Assembly (NCBI RefSeq): GCF_000801105.2
Contig: NC_079516.1
Location: 744,001-808,000 of the forward strand
Source of the DNA: Raphanus sativus
Lineage: Eukaryota > Streptophyta > Magnoliopsida > Brassicales > Brassicaceae
Reading direction: 5' to 3'
Length of the DNA stretch: 64,000 nt
The position numbers were made by a program, and so were the translations under genes. Under the pieces are notes generated by a model that was given only the letters and a program-made list of their open reading frames with translations, had not been told where the DNA came from and made no database searches. How positions within the stretch are numbered: position 1 is the first letter of the stretch; the number at the start of each line of letters is the position of its first letter. Positions 37,846 through 49,881 of the stretch are shown here, in pieces.

Positions 37846-38897
37846 TCACGGAAGGTTATTCGATTCAGAATCAGAAATGCTAGCATCCTGACCGGTTTCC
37901 AGTGCAACTGGCCCTTGTTGTGGTTGCGGCTGCAAAGGAAGTACGAGGCTCTCATGTTGGCCAGTTGAGTCCACATTGATGCCCCCCATAGTTCTCTCTT
38001 GTTGGCCAGTTGAGTCCATATTGATGTCCCCGCTAGTTCTCTTTTGTGGGCTAGATGAGTCCACACTGGTGTCCCCCATAGTTATTTCCATGGTTCTCCG
38101 CCGCTTCATCACATTGTTCCCTGGGTTGTGCCAAGTGAAGAACTTACGTGCATAGATCGCCACTTGCATCGGGGTTTTGGTACCCAGTAAGACCGCTATT
38201 TTGTCCCATTTTCTCCCATACCTCCTTAACCCGATCAGGAACCATCTGCATTGTGTTATTTTTTTAAGATTCAAATTCGTTTACGAGTGTGAGATCAATC
38301 CGCTTTCAATCATTTCTCACCACCATGCAATTATTTAATGACAGAATTGATTCAAATGAGATTAATAAGAAAAAAAAAATGGACCAAAAAAAAGAAAAAA
38401 AACTTATGGCCACGAAACATCTACGATTAATAACATGTTATCACTTATCACTTATCACTATGCGAATTTCGTAGTAGCTAAGAAGAGAATGTGTTAATCG
38501 TATTGATTCCAAACATAGATCCACGAAATAACACCACTATATACTCTATCGATATTATGATATAATCATATACACTCATCAGCTATGGAAAACCTTTATT
38601 CATTATATTGTATACTTACTCATGTTCGTCTATGTCCCATATAGGTTTCTCGACCAGGCACCAACTTGGCAAAACTGCATCAAACATCCCATTAGATAAA
38701 GCTATTTGACTCGATCTGATCTCTAGAAGATCATCTACCATTTCCTGGTAATGCTCAATAACTTCGACCACTGGTCTCCATACAAAGTGGGCTATACGCT
38801 CGAACCGATTGGGTGAAAACGCAGAGAAACATTCCACTGCGTTCTTGAACAGCTCGTTCTCTTCTTTTGTCCATGAATTGGCAGCCATAATTGCCAA
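37846..38897 (-). CDS. Two-SANT MYB-like protein (gene C, paralog of B)
   Basis: 225 residues from two exons, 38620-38897 and 37846-38245, with the same splice positions as gene B. Domain 1: NSWTKEENELFKNAVECFSA and VIEHYQEMVDDL. Domain 2: WDIDEHEWFLIGLRRYGRKW, DKIAVLLGTKTPMQVAIYAR and KFFTW. As in B, IYARKFF takes the place of SHAQKYF, but the central Trp is kept. The C-terminal region has three imperfect 14-15-residue repeats (GDTSVDSSSPQKR, GDINMDSTGQQER, GGINVDSTGQHES) where B has two. The flanking sequence also resembles that of gene B, so the A-B pair was copied as a unit. Confidence 0.85.
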
Positions 38898-38984
38898 AAC
38901 AGAATAAGAAACGAGAGGAAATATTGTGAGTTTGGAGAATTATATTATGCATGTCATGAATAACCAACTCAACTAACATATATA

Positions 38985-39886
38985 TAAGGCTTATCTTCTC
39001 TCTAATGTGGGTAAGTTCTTTATTTTGCTATGTTGTGTACAATCTCTTTATTATAATTTCTGCTCTTGAATTTTTTTCCACTCATTTAGTTACCTACCAT
39101 GTTACTATATAATACTATGTATTGAAAGTCCAATGTATTTATTTCATAGCATTAATGAAGCTTTTAATCAATTAAATTGTGACACATGTATAAATTAATT
39201 GTATTTTGAAATGTAGTAGTCACTTAAATTTAGTATTGAATACTTAAAAAATAAATATATTGCAAAAAAATATAGCAAGGAAAAAAAAGTTATACTATTA
39301 AGATATTTTAACTAAATAGAGAACTAGAGATTAGGATGATTATTCGAATCTAGGCAAGGCTTAGACATTAACAAATATTAATATATTTTATACAGATATT
39401 ATACTTTTTGTGTTCAATCATAAAGCTATTTTGATGAGTTAGAAAAGTTACATGTACAAAAAAAAATATTAAACAAGTTTATGAATTTGCACTAACAATG
39501 TTACTTGACTAAAAAGTAGAACAATTTTAACTGATTTAAATAATAAAAATTATAACTTTTTAGATCGTCCCGGTTATAACTGATTTAGTGCCTAAGCGAG
39601 TGTGTATACTTTCTACACCAATTTTTAGAACATTAGTGTTGTCAGATTCAGTTTGGTACAAATTCAGTTTATACTGGAATGTTTTTTTGGTTTACATTGT
39701 TTTGAGTGTAAACTGAAGAACAAGTTAACATAAGTTTGATTTTTACTGAACCGGATTTAACCATATCATACAAAATGGTATTCATATAAGTCAAATTTTA
39801 TAGATCAAATTGACATTCTTGTTTTTGAATCCAACTCCAATCAACATACCAATTCTCTAAGTTATTAAGAAATTAATAAATATATA
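38985..39886. other. AT-rich intergenic region
   Basis: Upstream sequence of gene C and unassigned AT-rich DNA. No gene is supported. Confidence 0.5.
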
Positions 39887-40135
39887 CTCCCTCTGTTTCA
39901 TAATACTTGATGTTTTGATTTAGTGCACAAATATTAAGAAAACTAGATTTTTCTAAATAAAAATATTTTAAAAAATTACTTTAGAATCAATTAACCAATA
40001 ATAAAAAAGACAATGAAATCTAATTGGTTGAACAGTTTCCAATAAAGTTAAAGTTAACCTTAAAATCTCAAAACATAATCTAATTCGAAACAAAATTATC
40101 CTTCTAAAACATCAACTATATTGAAACAGAGGGAG
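39887..40135. mobile_element. Stowaway-like MITE
   Basis: A 249-bp element with inverted ends CTCCCTCTGTTTCATAATA and TATTGAAACAGAGGGAG. It is flanked by TA at 39885-39886 and 40136-40137, the dinucleotide target of Tc1/mariner-type Stowaway elements. The interior is AT-rich and non-coding. Confidence 0.88.
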
Positions 40136-40137
40136 TA

Positions 40138-40740
40138 TGATATTATAAATTTTATATTGTGTATATAAGTAGAAGATAAATTAAATAAATGCATAATAAT
40201 TACAAAATCTAATTATTTAGATATTTATAATGAGCTGACAAAAATATATTTATAATGTTTAAATACTTTAAAACTGTTTATTATACTTTTAAAATGCATA
40301 GTAATATATTATTAGATTACAATCTAAAAATCTGTATAAATATTTTCTGTTATTATATTTTTGAAATATTTAAATATTTAGTTAAATATATATGTTGTTA
40401 GGCAACATAGTAACATGCCTAATTAATATAAGAGTTTGAATTTAATAGTGTTACAAAAAAGTTTGAATTTATTAGTATATACGATAAAATACGATAAATC
40501 AAAATTAAATCGAAATAGTGATCAAGTTTTAATAAGATAGATAAAAAGTTGCCATACCTAACAGATTACAAAAAAATTTAGATTTGTATCTTTGTAGACT
40601 TTATGCTTACCTGATTTGTTTATTTTAATCTATGCTTATGTGATCATTTGTGAATAATAATTTTAATATATTATTGACTAATGAGTGTCCCTAAAGTTCG
40701 TCGTATTTACACAACAAGCCACTGAACTCTCTCATCCCCA
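40138..40740. other. CAT7 upstream AT-rich region
   Basis: Very AT-rich sequence leading to the CAT7 core promoter. No gene or element is recognised. Confidence 0.5.
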
Positions 40741-40741
40741 T

Positions 40742-40748
40742 TATAAAA
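40742..40748 (+). promoter_or_regulatory. Probable TATA box of CAT7
   Basis: TATAAAA lies 80 bp upstream of the CAT7 ATG, at the switch from AT-rich upstream DNA to C-rich leader sequence. The spacing suits a short 5' leader. This is inferred from position and sequence only. Confidence 0.6.
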
Positions 40749-40827
40749 CCCCCTCGTTCAAATTACTCTCAAGACTCTCCACAAACCCGATCCATACCGA
40801 CCCGACCCGACCCGACTCCAGTCCGTA

Positions 40828-43800
40828 ATGGAGGCCCATCACCGCGGAGACACCTCCTTCTCCAGCCTCCGCGTCTACCTCAACTCTCTCTCCGCCACTC
40901 CCTCCCGCTTTTCCCGCCGCGCTATCTCCGTCTCCACCTCGTACGACGAGATGAGCCGCGTCCGCGCCGTCTCCGGCGAGCAGATGCGCCGCACTCTCCG
41001 CTGGTACGACCTCGTCGGACTCGGAATCGGAGGCATGATCGGCGCCGGAGTCTTCGTCACCACCGGCCGCGCTAGCCGACTCTTCGCCGGTCCCTCGATC
41101 GTCGTCTCCTACGCAATCGCCGGTCTCTGCGCTCTCCTCTCCGCCTTCTGCTACACCGAGTTCGCTGTTCACCTCCCCGTCGCCGGCGGCGCCTTCAGCT
41201 ACATCCGTATCACATTCGGTCAGTATATATACACACTCTCTCTATAACCTCCGTGAAAAATTCAAAATCTGTAACCGTTTTTTATCTGTAACCGTTTTTT
41301 TTGCCGTTACAGGCGAGTTTCCAGCTTTTATAACAGGAGCGAATCTGATAATGGACTACGTCATGTCAAACGCCGCCGTTTCAAGGGGATTCACAGCTTA
41401 TCTCGGATCCGCATTCGGACTATCCACCTCCGAGTGGAGATTCGTCGTCTCCGGGCTCCCAAACGGATTCAACGAAATCGATCCCGTCGCCGTTCTCGTC
41501 GTCCTCGCCGTCACGTTCATCACCTGCTACAGCACGAGGGAGAGTTCGAAGGTGAACATGGTGCTAACGGCGTTGCACATTGCATTCATCGTGTTCGTGA
41601 TCGCGATGGGGTTCTGGAAAGGAGACGCGAAGAATTTAACCCGGCCCGCTGACCCGGAGAATCCGTCCGGGTTTTTCCCTTTCGGAGCTTCGGGTGTGTT
41701 CAACGGAGCGGCGATGGTTTACTTAAGTTACATAGGATACGACGCCGTTTCGACGATGGCTGAAGAAGTGAGAGACCCGGTCAAAGACATCCCCATGGGA
41801 ATATCCGGCTCGGTCGCTATCGTCATTGTACTTTACTGCTTAATGGCTGTTTCCATGTCCATGCTCCTCCCTTACGATCTGGTCCGTTGAAAAAAATTAT
41901 ATTAATTGTTAATTGATTTTAAGGGCCATGATCATTTGTGTGTGTGTGTACGCAGATAGACACTGAAGCACCGTACGCGGCGGCGTTTAGCAGATCGGAA
42001 GGCTGGGAATGGGTGACGAAAGTGGTTGGGATTGGAGCAAGTTTTGGGATACTGACGTCGTTGTTGGTGGCGATGTTGGGTCAGGCTCGGTACATGTGCG
42101 TCATCGGACGGTCAAGAGTGGTCCCCGCTTGGTTCGCTAAGGTCCATCCCAAGACATCCACACCAGTCAACGCTTCCGCTTTTCTTGGTAAGTTAAAACA
42201 AGTTTTGTCTTAAACTCTTTAAATCTTTTATTTTAATTAGATTAAATATTTAACAAATCTAATAAGGTTAAAAAACAACGTAAATCCCGTGAAATTTAAT
42301 ATAACGTTACGTTGGATTTTTTTTATATTTTTCCTTTCGTCAAGATCGGTTTATGTTTCCCCTCTGTTTTATTTTCATCAAGTGATAAACGGACAATGAG
42401 TGGGGACCCAAATTTAAAACACTTGTTTTTTTGTTTCTATGATCTTTTTGGATTTGAGTGTAATGCGTAGATCAACACTTTCCACGTGATTACATACAAT
42501 ATACGCGTACGAAAGAAGAAAACAAAACCAAAAAATCAAATCTTTTTAAAAAAATATTTCCCAGCTAATTTTGTTTGTGATTGTGGCTGTAGTCGTGTAC
42601 CGCTCTTGACTGTGTGACTATATTAATGTAGGCCATGTCTTATGCTCTTATGTGATTGTTTTGGTGTTGGTTCTCGATTTAGAACATAGAATCCGACAAA
42701 ATGTAGTGCTCGTGTTCATCAACTGGGTTCAAAAAGTTCAATCTTTTCAACGGTCTTTTAAATCACGAACTTTCAAATTTGGTTGAAAAAAAGCCTGAAC
42801 TTTCTCTTGGACCATTTAAAGCATCAATTTAATTTGACTAGCCATTTTAAACATCAATTTAGTTTGACTAAACCAAATTAAGCACGACGTTAACTCGGAT
42901 AACAGAATGATTAAACAGAGTTAAATGTCGTCTCTAATCTCCGTTAAGTCCAAAACGACGTCGTTTAAAAATCTTTTAAAAATATGCATTTGAGTGGAAT
43001 CGAACCCGTGACAATAGACACACACATGTAAGGCTCAAACCACTAGACCACTTAAATATTTTTTAACATGATTGACTAGTAATAGTTAGTATTGTGAAAC
43101 CTCCAAATCATCTTATTCAACCCTAAATCCCTAATTAATTTTATAAATATTAAAAATTGTAAATAAATTATTAACTATTCAAAAATTTGTGAACATTACT
43201 AAAAATATTAAACTTATAATAATTATTAACTTAACTATAATATTAAGTTTTATTTACAAGTATTATTAAAAATACTACTTATAATAAAAATCATTTTGTT
43301 TTATTAGTAATTAAAAATCATCTAGTAATTAAAATTATAATTAACAATCATTTGGTATACTATTAATTAAAAATTATAATTAATTATTATTATAAATCAG
43401 ACAAGTTATTATTAACTATAATTGTTTATTATAATTTTTAATAATACTAAAAGATTATATTTTTAAAAATCATAATTTAAAATCATTTTGTATTATTATT
43501 AGTTAAAAAATATAATTAAAAATCATTTAGTTATTTATACTCACAAAATTTCAAATAACTAATAAGCTATTTACAAGTTTTAATATTTATAAAATCATTT
43601 AGGGATTTAGAGTGGAAGAAGATGATTTGGAGGTTTCACAATAATAGGTATTATTAGTCAATAAAGTTCAAAAAGTGCAAGTAGTCTAGTGGTTTGCGCG
43701 TTACATGTGTGTGTCTTTGGTAACAGGTTCGATCCACCCAGATGCGATTTTTTAAAAGATTTCTAAACGACGTCGTTTTGAACTTAACGGAGATTAGAGA

Positions 43801-45275
43801 CGGCATTTAACTCTGTTTAATCATTCTGTTATCCGAGTTAACGTCGTGCTTAATTTGGTTTAGTCAAACTAAATTAATGTTTAAAATGGCTAGTCAAATT
43901 AAATTGGTGCTTTAAATGGTCCAAGGGAAAGTTCAGGCTTTTATTCAACCAAATTTGAAAGTTCGTGATTTAAAAGAAAATTTTCCCATTGTTGGGTCTC
44001 TTTAGTCCCTTTTTTGTCCTTTAATGTGACCTTTTCGAGCTCTCTGTTTCGTAACTTTACATAAACTTATGCGCATGACATCTTTAGGTCAGGTCATTGG
44101 TCTGGCCACTAATATAAAAATTGGCTAATTATTGTTGTGTAAGATCTTTGGTGAATCATTATTTAAATTATAACTTTCTCGAAATGGTGAAGTCGTGTCG
44201 TGGTAGCGAATTTATTTTAGACCCACAAGTTACTTTTGTTTGCATATTCGTTTGTGTAAGCATTGTTTCTCTCTCTCATATTTTACTAATCTAAAGAGCT
44301 TGGATACTATATTTTATAAACCGAAAATTATTAATAAACCACATATGTACTTATGTTTTAGACTGTCTAAAAGACTATAACCCATCTTATATGGGAGAGT
44401 GTTTTGTTTTAAAAATTTAGAATTCTTGAGACGTTGCCTAGTTTTGTTAGGACATAAACACATAAGGAAGGGTAGATCTTGAACGTGGAACTAAACTCTA
44501 ATTTTTGCAAAAAGAAAAAGAAAATACTCTTAAGCACCAAACTAACGGAACAAGTTCCTCCAGTATCATCAAATTGTTTTTGTTACAAAATCAGCTTTAT
44601 ACATCTTAGAATATATCTGCCCTATCAAATACTAATATGACTGATTGAGCTAATTCAAGAATATGGATCTTTGATTAGCATATCCTTCTGTTCAAGTGCT
44701 AATGTTGTATTGTTTTTTCAGGAATCTTCACGGCGGCGCTCGCACTCTTTACAGACCTAAACGTTCTTTTAAACCTAGTTTCAATTGGAACCCTCTTCGT
44801 CTTTTACATGGTTGCAAACGCTGTTATATTCCGGCGTTACGTAGCGGTTGGATACACCAAACCATGGCCAACACTCTCCTTCCTTTGTCTATTCTCCATA
44901 ACCTCTATTGTCTTCACGTTAATATGGAAACTAGCACCGTCCAGTTCACCAAAATGGTTCATGCTTGGAGCCTGTGGTGTGGCGGCTATAGCCATTGTGC
45001 AGATATTCCATTGTGTTGTGCCTCAAGCTAGAACTCCTGAGTTTTGGGGAGTACCGTTGATGCCTTGGACTCCTTGCGTTTCGATATTTTTGAACATATT
45101 TTTGCTTGGATCGCTGGATGCTCCTTCGTATATCAGATTCGGGTTCTTCTCGGGGTTGGCAGTGCTTGTGTATGTGTTTTATAGTGTTCATGCGAGCTAT
45201 GATGCTGAAGGAGATGGATCTCTTGATTTTAAAGACGTGGAAAGTCTAGAAAGAATTAACGGAATTTTGAGGTAA
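40828..45275 (+). CDS. CAT7: Cationic amino acid transporter CAT7
   Basis: A membrane amino-acid transporter of the APC superfamily, plant CAT subfamily. Four exons join in frame: 40828-41218, 41313-41881, 41956-42187 and 44722-45275, giving 581 residues. After a hydrophilic N-terminus, the first membrane segment carries the conserved LGIGGMIGAGVFVTTGRAS. Further hydrophobic segments follow, including AVLVVLAVTFITCYSTRESS, AAMVYLSYIGYDAVSTMAEE (the family substrate-binding region) and GILTSLLVAMLGQARYMCVI. The last exon codes several more membrane segments and a hydrophilic tail ending ERINGILR. Exon 1 is unusually GC-rich for the window. The 2.5-kb last intron holds a 1.2-kb foldback element. 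An almost identical inverted copy of exon 4 and flanks lies at 61.1-64 kb. By position it is AT3G10600. Confidence 0.93.
42984..43056 (-). other. tRNA-like sequence in left arm of foldback element
   Basis: Read on the minus strand it contains AAGTGGTCTAGTGGTTTGAG (A-box-like) and GGGTTCGATTCCACT (B-box-like) about 35 bases apart, close to normal tRNA spacing. Similar A-box and B-box sequences occur in the real tRNA-Gly at 51.8 kb. The acceptor and anticodon stems are not convincing, so this is a tRNA-derived or Pol III promoter-like sequence, not a functional tRNA. Confidence 0.7.
43678..43746 (+). other. tRNA-like sequence in right arm of foldback element
   Basis: The mirror of the left-arm sequence: AAGTAGTCTAGTGGTTTGCG (A-box-like), then ACATGTGTGTGTC, then CAGGTTCGATCCACCC (B-box-like). 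The two arms differ at several positions but keep both box motifs. It is oriented towards the outer end of the element. Confidence 0.7.
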
Positions 45276-45299
45276 GAATGTTTCTAGTAACAAAACTTG

Positions 45300-47398
45300 G
45301 TGAAAGCTTTTTTTTTTTGGTCTAAGAAAATCTTCTAGGAGTTGTTTAACAAGTTTGTTTATATGAACAAAACAGCCAATATGTTATTGTGTTGGGCAAG
45401 TAGAGGAGGGACTCGAGGGCGTATTGGTACATAAGATAATAAGACCTTTTACATTGGGGAGTTTAAAGTATATATATTGCTGTTACTTTTTTTTTGAAAC
45501 ATTGCTGTTACATGACATCGTGTTTAATTTTGATATGTACAGTAACTAGTAGTATATAGGTGAATCTGAAGTTATCTTAAGCGAACAAAAGTATATATAT
45601 CTGGTCAGTGATCATCTAGCGACAGTATCCCCATGAAGGAGATATGTATTTTAGCCAAAGAAAAGGGAAAAGAATATGTAAATTAAAGTCAAAACCGCTG
45701 ACAAAATAATGATCAACGACTTTTGTAGCAATCAAGGCAAGTTGTACAAAAAGAAAACTGGTGAATGTCAATTGTCAGAGTCATAGTCACAGACTCACAG
45801 CTTTGCCTTCACTTGTCATGACTTTCAAGATGTTGACACTCGACAGTGTATGTCTCTTGATTTTCATTGACCACCTTTTTACTTTTGCACATATTGTATT
45901 TTTGACATTCGCTTTACAGAAATAGAATATTCTGTTTCCTAACAAAAACAAAAAAAATATTCGAAAGAGACTAAAATAGGAACAATCCCAAGTATAATAA
46001 CAATCAATCCCTAGTATAATAACAATAAAATATCTCAATCAGTACTCTTTATCTTTTTATATACATGCCTAAGTTTTTAGTTATGCATAGAAAATATCAG
46101 ATAAAGATCGCTATAGCATTTGTACTAAATTTTGTTTTCCTCCACAACATTTTTCAGCATTGAGGATTCTTTTGATTAAATTCTCAAAATAATAGCAAGT
46201 GTTGGCAACTTGCAAGATCTGATATAATTATACTCCACCAATAAAAGTAAAAGAAAGTTATTCCATTCGTTATGTCGAGAAGTGGCTGTTTTAGTTATAA
46301 GTCAAGTCGTGCAACTATATATATCATATGGTATTATGTGTTTTAACATCCACGAAAAGCCTCTTAATACATGCTTTTAATAACTCAACTAGATATGTTG
46401 TATTGAAATATTACAATTAGAATGCATCTTGTTATCAAGATTTTTTTTTACATTTGATTTGGGGTGGACATGCGGATACCATTTGGTTCAGTTTGGTTTG
46501 GTTCGGTTCAGTTATATTTCGATTTTTTGTGAGTTCGATCCGGTTCGGATCTGCGGGTTCGGTTTGGGTTTGGACTCAGATAACTCATTTTATTTTTAAA
46601 AAATAAAATTCGTATATACTTTAAATTTCTCAAACTATGAAAATAAAAAATTATTTATAACATATAAATGTGTATAATGCAAGCTAAAATACTTAAACTT
46701 AACATAAAATTTGGTTAGCTTCAATACTCGGATAAGAAATCAATAGATATTTGAAGTATTGGTATTTTGAATATCATTTAACTATTTTAATCATGTATTT
46801 TTAACTATTTGTAAATATTTTCAAGTATTTTGGACAACTTAATAACATTTTATATATTTTGTATATTCTTTTAGATATTAAATTCTAAAAATAATTAATA
46901 TATTTAAGTATATAAATCTGGTTTCGATATTGAAATATTTCATTTCGGATCAGGTTCCATTCCAAAAAATATCATGTTAATAACATCTTACAATTTTTGG
47001 TAATTTATAGACGTTTTAAAAAATTCAAAAAATATAAATATATGAAAAATCTATTTTTTAAAATATGTTTAAGTGATTTTTTTTGATAATATTAATTAAA
47101 ATAAAATGTAGAGGATACAAATTTTTTTATCAAATATTTTGATTTGTAATCATTAATTATCATATATACGAATCATATTAGGTAATTTCGTAGCTTTTAT
47201 TTAAGGAAATAAACTTACGTAGCTTTTATTTAAGGAAAAGAATTTAAGACTACTAATTATATGATAATTAGTTTAATAAAAAGTATAATATATATTTATA
47301 TTGACCAACATATTTTTCTAAGGATTTCTGAGAATCATTCTAGTGATGACACGTGGCTACAAACATGTTGTAATGTTCCAGGATTAATATATAGGGGA
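45300..47398. other. Intergenic sequence downstream of CAT7 up to the gap
   Basis: The first 1.1 kb belongs to the inverted duplication. At 46450-46570 there is a GGTTCGG/GGTTTGG-rich stretch of a kind common in plant repeats, followed by AT-rich DNA. No gene is supported. Confidence 0.5.
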
Positions 47399-47498
47399 NN
47401 NNNNNNNNNNNNNNNNNNNNNNNNNNNNNNNNNNNNNNNNNNNNNNNNNNNNNNNNNNNNNNNNNNNNNNNNNNNNNNNNNNNNNNNNNNNNNNNNNN
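47399..47498. other. Assembly gap of 100 N
   Basis: Exactly 100 N, the usual placeholder for a gap of unknown size. Order and distance across this point are therefore not certain. Confidence 0.98.
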
Positions 47499-49795
47499 AC
47501 AATGAGAGTGATGATGACTATGTGGATCAAATAGATATGGTCAGTAGGAAGCGTTATATCTATTGGTGAAGAAGAAGATGACACTTATACTGCATTGTAC
47601 ATCTTAAACTTTTTTTTCCTCTATATTGGACATTGTTTGTGCACAATGGATTGGTGTTCTTAACTAAAGCATTGAATCAATTGTTCAATTTGGCCCAAAT
47701 TAATGAGGAAGAAGAATGTGGTATTGATGATGTTGATTAAGAAAATGAGCCACCCAGCTATGTATACACTTCATTAGTGATTTTATTTATTTATTACTTT
47801 CACAAAAATTGATTGTCCATATTATTTTTTGATGCATCTCCACATTATTTTAAATTGAATGCACTCAGTGTAATTTTTCATACTTTATTAGTTTTTCTGG
47901 TAGTTTGGAAATTGAGTTGATTAGCATGATCGATGATTAAATTATCCGAAAATAGTTTTTCAGTAAAGATCATCATACAGCAGATGGTTATCTGGACGGT
48001 CCTCGTCGTTGAAACTGACACTGGAGATGCAAATTATATTCCCTTCACCAGGATGTACACTAATGCATCGACCAGCATACACCAATATACCTGCAAGTAG
48101 TCACAATTAACCCCCAAAAAAATCAGAGAAGGTCATTAACCGCAATTAACCATGCTTAAAATGCAAAGCAATACTATAAATACTTACTCCATTCATCTCT
48201 GTCATATTCTGAAAGAAGTTTCTCCATATGCAACTTTGATATATTTTGCTTCTTCAACTTCTCACCAGCATTTGGATAAGAAGATCCCACTTCCAGCCAC
48301 TTTTGCTTCTTCAACCCATCAATATGAGGAGGAACACGAGCCTTAACTGATGCTAGCTGATCAGTCACTGAAAACTATTTAGAAGATGCACAAATGTCAA
48401 GAATAATTTCTCTAAATCGATGACATTAAATTTGATTTATATGATTTGTTTTCATGGGTGTGATTATACCAAAACAAAGGGCAATATACATTTTGAGTAA
48501 AACCTAAGGATTATGAAAATGCAATTGAAAAAGAGGAAAATATGATTTATAATTAAGACTAGCCCACAAACATAGTAGCTAGAGGTTATCATCTATAGCA
48601 CTGGGATTCAAATTCTATTACAGAAAAGGTTTTGTGAAATAAATGAGGTCTTTTGTTTGTATGGAATAGTTTAATATCTATTAACCATTTCACTTGTGTA
48701 TGATCTGTTTAAATTCCTCAGAGTAGTATATTTATAGAGATCTCAGGACAAGTCAGCCGGTGACAACAAGTCAGGCCGCATAATCTTCAAAACGAAGAAA
48801 ACCAACAGAAAGAGATAAGCACCGGGATCATCACTAAACAAAACACATTGCCCACGAAGTCCTTTGGTCTTTTCTTTTTGTCTTAGTACCCCCAGCAACT
48901 TCGATTCAAAGACATCGTGTCTGTCATTTTCGTGTCTAACAGTCAGAATTTTCTGGGTTATAATGTTCATGGTTTATAAAGTTGTAGGAAAGTTTTGTAA
49001 TTTTTCAGAAAATACTCGAGTCTGTATTCGGTAAGAGTAGCTCTGTTCTCTTTTGACTCTTTGGGTCCGATTGGTTACGACTTTAGCTTTATATTTTTTC
49101 TGTAGATTTTGTGCTGTAGGATTGTGGGCTGTATCTGTAGAATTTTTAGCTGTTAGTTTTTAAAAGAAATAAAAGTAATTGTTTAATATTAATAGTTTGT
49201 TTTAAAATTAGAATTAAGTTATGATTATCTTAAAATAAAAATAATATCAGTACATATTTAAACAACTAAATTAATTATTGTATACATTAAGAATCCTAAT
49301 GATATATAATTAAAAATGTGATTTTTAATTTATATGTATATGAAATTTATATTTATCTACTACATATATGTGTGCATATACTTTTACATGGTTTTTTAAA
49401 TATTTTAGAGAACTATATATATAAATACGTGTATTATTATATTTAGACAAGTGGAATATATATTTTATATGTATTAGAAATATTTTTTTTTACAGAGATG
49501 TAAAACAGTTTTATAGGAAAAGAAGAAATGTATTTTTAAGAGCACTTGAAATAGTGCTTCACAAAAACTGCTGTACACAGCCGTGAAATGAAAGAAAAGC
49601 TTATTAGAGCTGTGAGATCCAAAAGTATAACGAAAGCCTGATTGATTTAAGTTTAGTGCTTTGGAAAGAATTATGGCTGTGTGCAGCACTCGCAGCTTGC
49701 ACCAATCACCTCCTTTGTCTAGCTTTGTTTTCTTTATAAATAAAAAACGGGTTTAGAAGTGAGAGCTGTCCTCTAAAAAGGCCAGCAAACTCTTA
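47499..49795. other. Gap-flanking region with gene fragments
   Basis: The sequence right after the gap (47499-47570) reads NESDDDYVDQIDMVSRKRYI, and a piece near 47690-47740 reads NLAQINEEEECGIDDVD; both look coding but are not recognised. The minus-strand fragment at 47969-48368 is listed separately. The remainder to 49795 is AT-rich and includes the glycosyltransferase upstream region. Confidence 0.4.
47969..48368 (-). pseudogene. Unidentified gene fragment, two exon-like pieces
   Basis: A first piece (48185-48368) reads LASVKARVPPHIDGLKKQKW and HMEKLLSEYDRDEWSKY. A second (47969-48095), after a possible intron, reads GRCISVHPGEGNIICISSVS and ends DDLY with a stop. Codon use and composition look protein-coding, and the two pieces can follow each other in the minus direction. 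I do not recognise the family. Upstream exons, if any, are not found, so this is probably a truncated or transposed gene end. Confidence 0.45.
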
Positions 49796-49881
49796 ATGGA
49801 CCAACAAAAATGTAATGGGCCTTTCACTGCTTTGAATCTCCGTCTTCTTTCGTCTCTCTCTTTCTACTCTGTTCTGCAACG

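Larger units (their letters stand above)
42756..43975. mobile_element. Foldback/long-TIR element in CAT7 intron 3
   Basis: A 1220-bp insertion with inverted arms of roughly 390 bp each (about 42756-43150 and 43580-43975) that look about 90% alike. Both ends read TTTTAAATCACGAACTTTCA going inwards. Long arms suggest a Mutator-like or foldback family. The core between the arms is AT-rich and codes for nothing. Each arm includes a tRNA-like stretch, listed separately. The insertion is absent from the inverted CAT7 copy. I found no clean target-site duplication; junction bases also differ from the empty copy, so the exact limits may be off by some bases. Confidence 0.85.
42236..46388 (+). repeat. 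Left arm of a large inverted duplication
   Basis: This stretch, minus the foldback element at 42756-43975, is repeated in opposite orientation at 61093-64000. It spans most of the last CAT7 intron, exon 4 and about 1.1 kb downstream. Similarity stops sharply on the downstream side after TAACTCAA at 46381-46388. The homology reaches the end of the window on the other arm, so its true left limit is not seen and could lie further into CAT7. Confidence 0.93.

Noticed and set aside
42984..43746. Two tRNA genes in the CAT7 intron
   Set aside because: Box motifs are present, but acceptor and anticodon stems do not fold convincingly, and both are parts of a repeat element.
47261..47569. Open frame that crosses the N gap
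   Set aside because: It is open only because the gap has no stop codons; the true sequence is unknown.
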